Positions 56,873-64,000 of a stretch of 64,000 nt of DNA are shown one piece after another. The stretch lies in assembly GCF_001982635.1 (NCBI RefSeq), contig NZ_MKFI01000005.1, forward strand, positions 473,757 to 537,756, read 5' to 3'. Source of the DNA: Bradyrhizobium mercantei. Its GTDB lineage: Bacteria; Pseudomonadota; Alphaproteobacteria; Rhizobiales; Xanthobacteraceae. The notes below the pieces were generated by a model. It was not told where the DNA came from. It saw nothing but the letters and a program-made list of their open reading frames with translations, and did not search any database. Numbering within the stretch: the first letter of the stretch is position 1; each line of letters starts with the position of its first letter. A program made the position numbers and the translations under genes.

Positions 56873-57344
56873 AGCGCTGTTCCTTTCGGGAGGGCTCGCC
56901 GGCTGGGCTTTGGATGGCATTGCGAACGTTTTCCTTGATCGATTCCAGTTGAGTGAGCAGGCGATGCGCATCAGTGGGGCTGATGCCTTCGAGCGCGGTC
57001 GCGGTGAGTTCGGAGCGCAGGCCGGCGAGCTTCCCGAGCAGCGGGCGCGCGGCCTTCTTCAGATAAAGGCGGTTGACGCGGCGGTCGTTCTCGTCGCTGC
57101 GGCGCTCGATCCAGCCATTGTCGCAGAGCTTGTCGATCAGCCGCGTCAGCGTGATCGGCTGCATCTCGAGCAGCTCGGCGAGCTCGGTCTGCTTCATGCC
57201 TTCGTTGCGCTCGATGCGGAACAACACGGCCCATTGCGCGCGGGTGATGCCGTAGCGCGCGGCCTCCTTGTCCGCATAGACCCGGATCAGCCGGAACAAT
57301 TCGCCCAGCGTAAACATGAACTCCGTGTCCACGGAACCGCGCAT
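56865..57344 (-). CDS. MarR-family transcriptional repressor of the efflux operon
   Basis: 159-aa winged-helix regulator. RAQWAVLFRIERNEGMKQTEL, AELLEMQPITLTRLIDKLCDNG (recognition helix) and WIERRSDENDRRVNRLYL (wing with DxR) are family hallmarks. ATG at 57344 lies 9 nt after GGAGG; the upstream in-frame extension is not used. It probably represses its own operon (marR-emrA-emrB) through the ATAAGCTT boxes upstream. Inducer unknown. Confidence 0.9.
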   Translation of the reverse strand: MRGSVDTEFMFTLGELFRLIRVYADKEAARYGITRAQWAVLFRIERNEGMKQTELAELLEMQPITLTRLIDKLCDNGWIERRSDENDRRVNRLYLKKAARPLLGKLAGLRSELTATALEGISPTDAHRLLTQLESIKENVRNAIQSPAGEPSRKEQRYG

Positions 57345-57388
57345 AAGCTTTTGCCTCCATAAGCTTGGGCTATAATAAGCTTGCTTAT
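57343..57388. promoter_or_regulatory. Three ATAAGCTT boxes at exact 16-bp spacing: candidate MarR operator
   Basis: ATAAGCTT at 57343-57350 (overlapping the marR start codon), 57359-57366 and 57375-57382; the last forms ATAAGC-TT-GCTTAT (57375-57388), a 14-bp palindrome. Spacing is 16 bp each, so they face different sides of the helix. It lies between divergent marR and zur. Autorepression by MarR is the simplest reading. Confidence 0.65.
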
Positions 57389-57509
57389 GATTTCTGCACA
57401 CCGGGTTAACGGAGGGCTGCTCCGCATTGCGCACATGGCTGCATGGCGACGAGCGACTGGGTCCGGCCGGGCTATGGGAACCGGCACGAAAATGCTACAT
57501 ATCGGGGCA

Positions 57510-57995
57510 ATGAGCCTGGCCAAGCCGACATTCCCTGCCCCCGACCATGATCACGGCCGCTGCGCCGCGGACGCGATGGCGCATGCCGAGCAGGTGTGTG
57601 CCCGCCGTGGGCAGAAATTCACGCCGATCCGGCGCCAGGTGCTGCAGGCGCTGCTGTCGAGCCACCGCCCGCTCGGCGCCTATGAGGTGATCGACGAGCT
57701 GGCCAAGACGATGCCCCGCCCGGCACCGATTACCGTCTACCGCGCGCTCGACTTCCTGATGGAGAACGGCCTCGTGCACCGCATCGAGAGCCGCAACGCC
57801 TTCCTCGCCTGCGCCCACGACCATGACGAGACCTCGATGGTGGCGTTCCTGATCTGCGACCATTGCGGCTCGGTCGGCGAAATCCCCGCCGCGCCGGTGG
57901 CGCAAAGCCTGACCGCCGCGGCGCGGGCGTCAGGGTTCATCCCGAAGCTCTCGGTGGTCGAGATCGCCGGCACCTGCGCGCATTGCCAGAAATGA
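57510..57995 (+). CDS. zur: Fur-family regulator, probably Zur
   Basis: 161-aa Fur-family repressor. Winged helix: KFTPIRRQVLQALLSSHRPLGAYEVIDEL then PITVYRALDFLMENGLVHRI. Metal sites: CAHDHDETS, then CDHC and terminal CAHC for the structural zinc; the N-terminal DHDHGRC is also characteristic of Zur. ATG at 57510 (MSLAKPTF) has GGGG upstream; earlier in-frame codons overlap the marR promoter. Divergent from marR. No znuABC operon is in the window, and no clear Zur box was assigned. Confidence 0.85.
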   Translation: MSLAKPTFPAPDHDHGRCAADAMAHAEQVCARRGQKFTPIRRQVLQALLSSHRPLGAYEVIDELAKTMPRPAPITVYRALDFLMENGLVHRIESRNAFLACAHDHDETSMVAFLICDHCGSVGEIPAAPVAQSLTAAARASGFIPKLSVVEIAGTCAHCQK

Positions 57996-58025
57996 TTGTC
58001 GCCAAGATATTCCGAAGTCTTCTCC

Positions 58026-58109
58026 CGTCATTGCGAGCGGAGCGAAGCAATCCATCGACCCGCTTGCCGAGGCATGGATTGCTTCGTCGCTTCGCTCCTC
58101 GCAATGACG
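58026..58109. repeat. CGTCATTGCGAGCGGAGCG palindromic repeat
   Basis: CGTCATTGCGAG at the left pairs with CTCGCAATGACG at the right; inside, GCGAAGCAATCCAT / ATGGATTGCTTCG pair. A common bacterial-type repeat; single copy in this window, between zur and the EamA gene. Confidence 0.85.
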
Positions 58110-58165
58110 GCTTGGATCAAGACTGAACCACAACAACACGGCAGCAAGCCGGCCCGCGAGGAAAC

Positions 58166-59122
58166 ATGTCGACCCAAGCCATCTCTGCCAGCGTCACGCG
58201 GCCCGTCAGCGTCGGCCACGGGCTGCCGCCCGGTGCCATCGCATTGATGCTGATGCTGTGCGTGAGCTGGGGCTTCAACCAGCTCGCGGTCAAGCTCGCG
58301 CTGCCCGACGTGCCGCCGATGTTGCAGGCGCTGATCCGCTCCTCGGGTGCGCTGCCGGTGATGCTGATCGTCGGCTATTTGCGCGGCGTCAAATTCTTCG
58401 AGCGCGACGGCACGCTGGTGCCCGGCATCATCGCCGGCCTGATGTTCGGCTGCGAGTTCGTGCTGATCTTCACCGGGCTGGTCTTCACCTCGGCGTCGCG
58501 CGCCTCGGTGTTCCTCTACACCGCGCCGTTCTTTGTCGCGCTCGGTTCGCATCAATTCCTCGGCGAGCGTCTCTCCGGCGTGCAGTGGAGCGGTCTGGCG
58601 CTGAGCTTCGCCGGCGTCGCGCTCGCGATCGGCGTGCCGCAGCCGAATGTCGATGCCAAGGTTCTGCTCGGCGACCTCATGGTGGTCGGCGGCGGCGCGC
58701 TGTGGGCGGCGACCACGCTGGTCGCCAAGGGCACGCAGCTGCGCAAGGCCGCGCCGGAAAAGGCGCTCGGCTACCAGGTCGCGATCTCGATTCCGATCCT
58801 CGGCCTTGCCGCAGCAATCGCGGGCGAGCGCATCGAGCACGTGCCGAGCGCGCTGTCGATCTCGCTGCTCGCCTACCAGGCGGTCTGGGTGGTCGGCTGC
58901 ACGTTTGTGATCTGGTTTGCGATGGTGAAGACCTATTCGGCGAGCAAGCTCTCGGCCTTCACCTTCGTCACGCCGCTGTTCGGCGTCGTCGCCGCCTATT
59001 TCATCATGCACGACACGCTGACCCCGGTGTTCGGCGTCGCCGCGCTGTTCGTGATCGCGGGCCTCTATCTCGTCAACAAGCCCGACCCGAAGGTGACGCC
59101 CGACCCGAACGTGCCGGCGTGA
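58166..59122 (+). CDS. DMT superfamily (EamA) transporter
   Basis: 318-aa membrane protein with about ten helices in two EamA repeats. The first half opens IALMLMLCVSWGFNQLAVKL (EamA start) and the second includes GDLMVVGGGALWAATTLVAK and FTFVTPLFGVVAAYFIMHDT. Typical for small metabolite or amino-acid exporters of the RhaT/EamA type. ATG at 58166 with GAGGAA upstream. Substrate unknown. Confidence 0.87.
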   Translation: MSTQAISASVTRPVSVGHGLPPGAIALMLMLCVSWGFNQLAVKLALPDVPPMLQALIRSSGALPVMLIVGYLRGVKFFERDGTLVPGIIAGLMFGCEFVLIFTGLVFTSASRASVFLYTAPFFVALGSHQFLGERLSGVQWSGLALSFAGVALAIGVPQPNVDAKVLLGDLMVVGGGALWAATTLVAKGTQLRKAAPEKALGYQVAISIPILGLAAAIAGERIEHVPSALSISLLAYQAVWVVGCTFVIWFAMVKTYSASKLSAFTFVTPLFGVVAAYFIMHDTLTPVFGVAALFVIAGLYLVNKPDPKVTPDPNVPA

Positions 59123-59182
59123 TCCTGGGATCGCGGATGTTTGACTCGCCAACGCGTGGAGGGAATCTTGTCCCTACCTACT

Positions 59183-59293
59183 TGTCATCGCCCGGCTCGA
59201 CCGGGCGATCCAGTACGCCGCGGCCTCTCGGCTCAAGCTCTGCTGTCTCTGGAATACTGGATCCACCCGCTTTCGCTTTTCGCGGGTAATGAC
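59183..59293. repeat. TGTCATCGCC palindromic repeat (copy 4)
   Basis: TGTCATCGCCCGGCTCGACC then GGGCGATCCAGTACGCC; closes with ATACTGGATCCACC and CGCGGGTAATGAC. The left half is the same as in copy 2 (24186). Confidence 0.75.
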
Positions 59294-59333
59294 GCCGCGT
59301 GTTTGAGATCTTGAATCGAGAACCATCCTCATC

Positions 59334-59455
59334 GTCGTCCCTGCGAAAGCAGGGACCCATAACCACGAATGGTTATGGGTGCATGATGGCGGAACGACGA
59401 GTCCCGATCACAATATCCGCCGCGGAGTATGGGTCCCTGCTTTCGCAGTGACGAC
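59334..59455. repeat. GTCGTCCCTG palindromic repeat (copy 3)
   Basis: Opens GTCGTCCCTGCGAAAGCAGG then GACCCATAACCACGAATGG; closes TATGGGTCCCTGCTTTCGCA and GTGACGAC. Outer arms inverted; same family as 1394 and 24033. Copies 2 and 3 share the GAACGACGAGTCCCG block in the middle. Confidence 0.75.
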
Positions 59456-59480
59456 ATCGGGAGAGAGCCTTCGCTTCCCA

Positions 59481-60356
59481 CTACCCCACTTCGATCGGCA
59501 GATCCGCATCCTTGGCCCATTCGCCCATCGAGCCGTCATAGAGCGTGAGGTTGTCGTAGCCGAGCCGATGCAGCTGGAACAGGTCGATGGTCGCGGAGAT
59601 GCCGCCGCCGCAATAGGCGACGACGCGCTTGTCCTTGGTGATGCCCTGGGCGGCGAAGGTTGCCTCGGCCTCCTCGAGCGGCACGAACGTCTTGGCCTTG
59701 GGATCGATCAGGGTTGCCGCCGGCACGCTGACGCTGCCGGGGATGCGGCCGGGCCTGCCGTAGCGGCTCGGCTCGAGGCCCTTGTAGAATTGCGGGCCGA
59801 GCGCGTTGACGATCACGGTGTCGCTTTCCGTGGTCGCGGCGAGCACGTCATGCTTGCCGACGAACATGCCGGCCTTCGGCCGCGCCGGAAACGCGGCCTG
59901 GGGATAGCCGCCGGCAAGCCCGGTCTCGATGTCGCGTCCCTCGGCGGTCCACTTGTCGATGCCGCCGTCGAGCACCGCGGCACCCTCAAAACCCAGCGAG
60001 CGCAGCATCCACCAGAACCGCGTCGCCCACATCGCAGTGCCGATCGAATAGAGCACCACGCGGCTGCCCGCCGAGATGCCGTGGCGGCCGAACGCGGCCT
60101 CGAGCTGGGCTGTCGGCGGCATCATGAAGCGCAGATTGGTATGGGGATCGGAGAATTCGGCCTGCAGATCGAGGAAATTCGCGCCCGGGATATGGCCGGC
60201 CTCGAACGTCTGACGGCCCGAGACGACAACATAGGGAATGTTGCTGCCGGCGGGGGCCGGCTCCAGATAGGTGGTGCAGTCGAACAGGCGCAGCTCGGGC
60301 CGGGTCAGGATCTCGGCAAGTTCCGCCGTGGTGATCAGCTCGCCATAGTCGGCCAT
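59481..60356 (-). CDS. Rhodanese-type sulfurtransferase (thiosulfate/3-mercaptopyruvate type)
   Basis: 291-aa two-domain rhodanese. The first domain (LRLFDCTTYLEP...) is inactive; the second has the catalytic Cys in VAYCGGGISATI. SseA-type mercaptopyruvate sulfurtransferases usually have CGSG(V/T)T and thiosulfate ones CRKG, so the CGGGIS loop is atypical and the donor is unsure. GAHIPGA-like AGHIPGANFLDL and RPGRIPGSVSVPAATL are hallmarks of the family. ATG at 60356 follows GGGAGGG. Divergent from ispG. Confidence 0.88.
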   Translation of the reverse strand: MADYGELITTAELAEILTRPELRLFDCTTYLEPAPAGSNIPYVVVSGRQTFEAGHIPGANFLDLQAEFSDPHTNLRFMMPPTAQLEAAFGRHGISAGSRVVLYSIGTAMWATRFWWMLRSLGFEGAAVLDGGIDKWTAEGRDIETGLAGGYPQAAFPARPKAGMFVGKHDVLAATTESDTVIVNALGPQFYKGLEPSRYGRPGRIPGSVSVPAATLIDPKAKTFVPLEEAEATFAAQGITKDKRVVAYCGGGISATIDLFQLHRLGYDNLTLYDGSMGEWAKDADLPIEVG

Positions 60357-60579
60357 TTCGCGCCCTCCCGGTATGATCTTAAGTGGATGCTAAGATGCTC
60401 CAGATCACATGAAAAGCTGTCACTTTGCCCTTTGATTCACCCCAATTCGGTCCAATATAGCCAAGGCATGCAGGACGCCGCTGCATGGCTTGCTTTCGGC
60501 TCCAATCGGCGCCATAAGCTGTTGAATTCACACCGAAACCTGACCGTTTGGCCCGCCTTGCGCGTGGCCCATCGCCCCC

Positions 60580-60596
60580 TTGGTGAATGTCACCAA
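60580..60596. promoter_or_regulatory. TTGGTGA-ATG-TCACCAA palindrome upstream of ispG
   Basis: A perfect 7-bp-arm inverted repeat 20 bp upstream of the ispG start codon. It could be an operator or a leader hairpin next to the ribosome-binding region. No regulator is assigned. Confidence 0.4.
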
Positions 60597-60616
60597 AACC
60601 TGATATTCGAGACGCC

Positions 60617-61906
<1,290 letters not shown>

Positions 61907-61936
61907 CGTCACTCCGCTCGTGCCCTCATACTCGGT

Positions 61937-62076
61937 GTCGTCCCTGCGAAGCAGGGACCCATAACCACAGCCGGTGGTTATTGCGCGAGATGGGGGTTAC
62001 GAGCCTTCGCAACACACTCTCCTGTGGTTATGGGGCCGGATCTGCGCTTCGCTTCGCTGCGCTTGTCCGGGACGAC
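61937..62076. repeat. GTCGTCCCTG palindromic repeat (copy 4)
   Basis: Opens GTCGTCCCTGCGAAGCAGGG then ACCCATAACCAC; closes GTGGTTATGGGG ... GTCCGGGACGAC. Outer arms inverted. It lies between ispG and the dioxygenase gene; the inner GCGCTTCGCTTCGCTGCGC hairpin is specific to this copy. Confidence 0.65.
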
Positions 62077-62156
62077 AGATATGTTTGCCGTGCGGATTGC
62101 GCTTCCATCGACGCGCGCTACCATGCTCCCAATGAAGAACCATCGGGAGAACGCCC

Positions 62157-63050
62157 ATGAGCTCGTTGTCCGGCAAGCAGGGTCCGCGCTACCGCCACCT
62201 CGCCGACCAAGCCGAGCCCTATGAGACCATCGGCGTCGAGAAGCTGACGCCGATCATCGGCGCGGAGATATCCGGGGTCGATATCGGCAAGCTGGTTGGC
62301 GACGATGCACGCTCCAACCGCCAGATGGACGAGATCCATCGCGCGCTCGCCGAAAACCTCGTCATCTTCTTCCGCGACCAGCACATCAGCCCCGAGCAGC
62401 ATCTCGCCTTCGGCCGCAAGTTCGGCGAGCTGCACGTGCATCCCGCAGCCCCGAACGAGGGCGATCCGGCGCTGATGAAGATCTACGCCGACAAGGATTC
62501 CCCGCGCGCCAATGGCGAGGGCTGGCACACCGACGTGTCCTGCGATCTCGAGCCGCCGATGGGCTCGATCCTCTACATCAAGCAGTGTCCGCCGCGCGGC
62601 GGCGACACCCTGTTCGCCAACATGTACGCCGCCTATGAGGCGCTGTCGGACCGCATGAAGGCCTATCTCGACGGGCTGACCGCGCTGCATGACGGCGAGC
62701 AGACCTATCGTGGGCTCTACGCCAATTACGGCGTCGCCGACAAGCGGGAGTACCCCCGCGCCGAGCATCCGGTGGTCCGCACCCATCCGGTGACGGGCAA
62801 GAAGTCGCTCTACGTCAATCGCGGCTTCACCCGCTTCCTCGTCGGCATCCCGCGCGACGAGAGCGACGCGATGCTGGCCTATCTCTACCAGCACGCCGAG
62901 AACCCGCTGTTCCAGTGTCGCTTCCGCTGGACCGAGAACGCGATCGCGTTCTGGGACAATCGCTGCGCCCAGCACCGCGCGATGTGGGATTACTGGCCGC
63001 ACACCCGCTCCGGCACCCGCGTCACCGTGAAGGGCGAGCGGCCGGTGTGA
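62157..63050 (+). CDS. TauD/TfdA family alpha-ketoglutarate-dependent dioxygenase
   Basis: 297-aa Fe(II)/2-oxoglutarate dioxygenase. The 2-His-1-Asp iron triad appears as WHTDVS (His and Asp) and the distal His in CAQHRAMWDY; the 2-oxoglutarate-binding Arg is in HTRSGTRVTV. The family opening IGVEKLTPIIGAEISGVDIGK is clear. In known members it hydroxylates taurine or aryloxyacetates, releasing sulfite or phenol; this one's substrate is unknown. ATG at 62157 follows GGGAGAACGCCC. Not next to the sulfonate importer at 34208, so a sulfur role is uncertain. Confidence 0.9.
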   Translation: MSSLSGKQGPRYRHLADQAEPYETIGVEKLTPIIGAEISGVDIGKLVGDDARSNRQMDEIHRALAENLVIFFRDQHISPEQHLAFGRKFGELHVHPAAPNEGDPALMKIYADKDSPRANGEGWHTDVSCDLEPPMGSILYIKQCPPRGGDTLFANMYAAYEALSDRMKAYLDGLTALHDGEQTYRGLYANYGVADKREYPRAEHPVVRTHPVTGKKSLYVNRGFTRFLVGIPRDESDAMLAYLYQHAENPLFQCRFRWTENAIAFWDNRCAQHRAMWDYWPHTRSGTRVTVKGERPV

Positions 63051-63284
63051 GCGCAGCGGCCGCATGGCGCTGCTGCGCCGACCGCAACTGAGCCTAATGC
63101 ATCAGCCTCGCGCAACTGACGCGGATAACAGGGGTAATCCTTGCGGGTCATAGTATCCGTGAGCCGTTGCGCCCTATGATGCCGCATCAGAATGGGCGTT
63201 ATCACCATGCGACAGGTGATACTGGGCGCGCGGAGTGCCGGCTTGCGCGTCAAATCCGATCAAGTGCCATGTGCTCCGAGGACG

Positions 63285-64000
63285 ATGCGTCCGGCGACTT
63301 CGCTATGGTTCGCAGCAACCCTTGTGGCGATGTGTCTTGCGAACGTGCCGGGTACCGGCGACGAAGCGTACGCGCAGTCCAACAATTCCCCGCAACCGGC
63401 ACAAGCAACGACCAACCGTGCGGGTGATTCCGGTCCAGCCAAAGAGCAAGGGCAAAGCGCGGACGCGCTCGCCCGCGAGCTCGCCACCGCGCGGCGGGAT
63501 ATCCAACGGCTGCTGGGCTTGCTGACCAAGGAGCGCGAGCAGTCGGTTCAGGTCGAGAATGCCCTGCAGAGCGAAGCCGAAAAACTGAGAAAATCGCTGA
63601 AGGACGCGACGCAAGGCGGCGGCGCGGGCCTGCAGAAGTCGCTGGAGCAGGAGCACGAGCGGGCCGCGCGGCTGGAGCAGGACTTCGTGGCGGCGCGTCG
63701 CGACGTGGAAACGGTGGCCGGGCTGCTGGTCGAGGCAAACGACGAGATCGCGAAGCTGAAGCAGGCCCCGCAAGGCGGCGCGGCGGACTTGCAGAAGTCG
63801 CTGGATCAGGAGCACGAGCGGGCCGCGAAACTGGAGAAGGACCTTGCGGCGGCGCGTCGCGACGCGGAAACACAATCAGCGCTGGCGGCCAAGGCGAACG
63901 ATGAATCGGCGAAGCTGAAGCAGGCCTCGCAAAGCGGCGCGGCCGGCCTGCAGAAGTCGCTGGATCAGGAGCACGAGCGGGCCGCGAAACTGGAGAAGGA
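63285..64000 (+). CDS. Secreted coiled-coil protein with 53-residue tandem repeats (3' truncated by window edge)
   Basis: Open frame that runs off the right edge. The ATG at 63285 starts a Sec-like signal peptide (MRPATSLWFAATLVAMCLAN ... cleavage near AYA-Q); the frame extends to an ATG at 63207 (MRQVILGARS), so the start is uncertain. After an acidic/Gln-rich linker the protein is a long alpha-helical coiled coil. LQKSLEQEHERAARLEQDF, LQKSLDQEHERAAKLEKDL and LQKSLDQEHERAAKLEK recur at an exact spacing of 53 residues (159 bp). A long periplasmic or surface rod is likely; function unknown. Confidence 0.68.
   Translation, partial: MRPATSLWFAATLVAMCLANVPGTGDEAYAQSNNSPQPAQATTNRAGDSGPAKEQGQSADALARELATARRDIQRLLGLLTKEREQSVQVENALQSEAEKLRKSLKDATQGGGAGLQKSLEQEHERAARLEQDFVAARRDVETVAGLLVEANDEIAKLKQAPQGGAADLQKSLDQEHERAAKLEKDLAAARRDAETQSALAAKANDESAKLKQASQSGAAGLQKSLDQEHERAAKLEK
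63633..64000 (+). repeat. 159-bp tandem repeat in the coding sequence
   Basis: CAGAAGTCGCTGGA blocks begin at 63633, 63792 and 63951, each 159 bp apart, and are followed by CAGGAGCACGAGCGGGCCGC. The third unit is cut by the window edge, so the total copy number is unknown. Because the unit is a multiple of three, gain or loss of copies keeps the frame. Confidence 0.85.

Larger units (their letters stand above)
59123..59480. other. Intergenic region with two palindromic repeats
   Basis: Between the EamA gene and the sulfurtransferase gene, which are convergent. It is nearly filled by one TGTCATCGCC-type (59183-59293) and one GTCGTCCCTG-type (59334-59455) repeat. No gene is seen. Confidence 0.6.

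Noticed and set aside
57381..57509. A longer Zur protein starting at 57381
   Set aside because: The extra 43 residues would be encoded across the marR operator and promoter region and are not typical of Zur proteins.
63051..63206. Small gene or RNA between the TauD gene and the coiled-coil gene
   Set aside because: No open frame with a ribosome-binding site, no strong hairpin, and no similarity to an RNA family that I could see.

Overview
The window is a GC-rich chromosomal segment of an alphaproteobacterium, most likely Bradyrhizobium or a close relative in the Nitrobacteraceae. This is inferred from the gene set (RegS/RegR redox two-component pair, MmcB, GlnD, PhaZ, FixJ-type regulators, many orphan branched-chain-type solute-binding proteins, pca genes) and from dense intergenic palindromic repeats of the kind common in these genomes. 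No rRNA, tRNA, CRISPR array, insertion sequence or prophage was seen; this looks like stable chromosome with accessory catabolic modules.

Layout. 1-12.4 kb: 5'-truncated class III nucleotide cyclase, a small membrane protein, an LLM flavin oxidoreductase, an MFS exporter, a PHB-depolymerase-family esterase, an MBL hydrolase, an RMD1/DUF155 protein, two convergent GH13 enzymes and a secreted VWA protein. 12.4-22.4 kb: MmcB, RegR/RegS, an ABC-2 exporter, intracellular PHB depolymerase (PhaZ), a YgjP-like metallopeptidase, penicillin-binding protein 1A and a DUF1330 protein. 22.6-26.8 kb: tandem paralogous solute-binding proteins, a DUF1304 protein and an Ogt-type methyltransferase. 26.8-31.1 kb: a PAS histidine kinase, a FixJ-type regulator and a receiver-only regulator, followed by three microproteins (54, 63 and 38 aa). 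A shared 20-bp FixJ-like motif lies upstream of the receiver gene and of a nearby 88-aa gene. 31.2-41.4 kb: glnD, a sulfonate-type ABC importer, an OsmC protein, a membrane protein and mutS.

41.7-49.4 kb is the catabolic core: pcaF-pcaH-pcaG, a LysR regulator, and a divergent operon encoding a solute-binding protein, a nitroreductase, a 4-hydroxylaminobenzoate lyase (PnbB/DUF4863-like) and a second, about 92-93 % identical, pcaH-pcaG pair. Read together, the second operon encodes reduction of 4-nitrobenzoate to 4-hydroxylaminobenzoate, conversion to protocatechuate and ammonia, and ring cleavage by a dedicated protocatechuate 3,4-dioxygenase; pcaF supplies the last thiolytic step of the beta-ketoadipate pathway. 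49.4-52.3 kb: an ArsR/SRPBCC pair behind a perfect 15-bp-arm palindrome, an AroE-family dehydrogenase with a probable NAD-type cofactor loop, and a Gfo/Idh/MocA oxidoreductase.

52.5-64 kb: an orphan Tat-type solute-binding protein, a marR-emrA-emrB drug-efflux operon with three phased ATAAGCTT boxes, zur, an EamA transporter, a rhodanese-type sulfurtransferase, ispG, a TauD/TfdA dioxygenase and, running off the end, a secreted coiled-coil protein built from exact 159-bp repeats. Intergenic gaps over 300 bp (23.8-24.3, 30.3-30.8, 41.4-41.7 and 59.1-59.5 kb) are described individually; most are filled by palindromic repeats.
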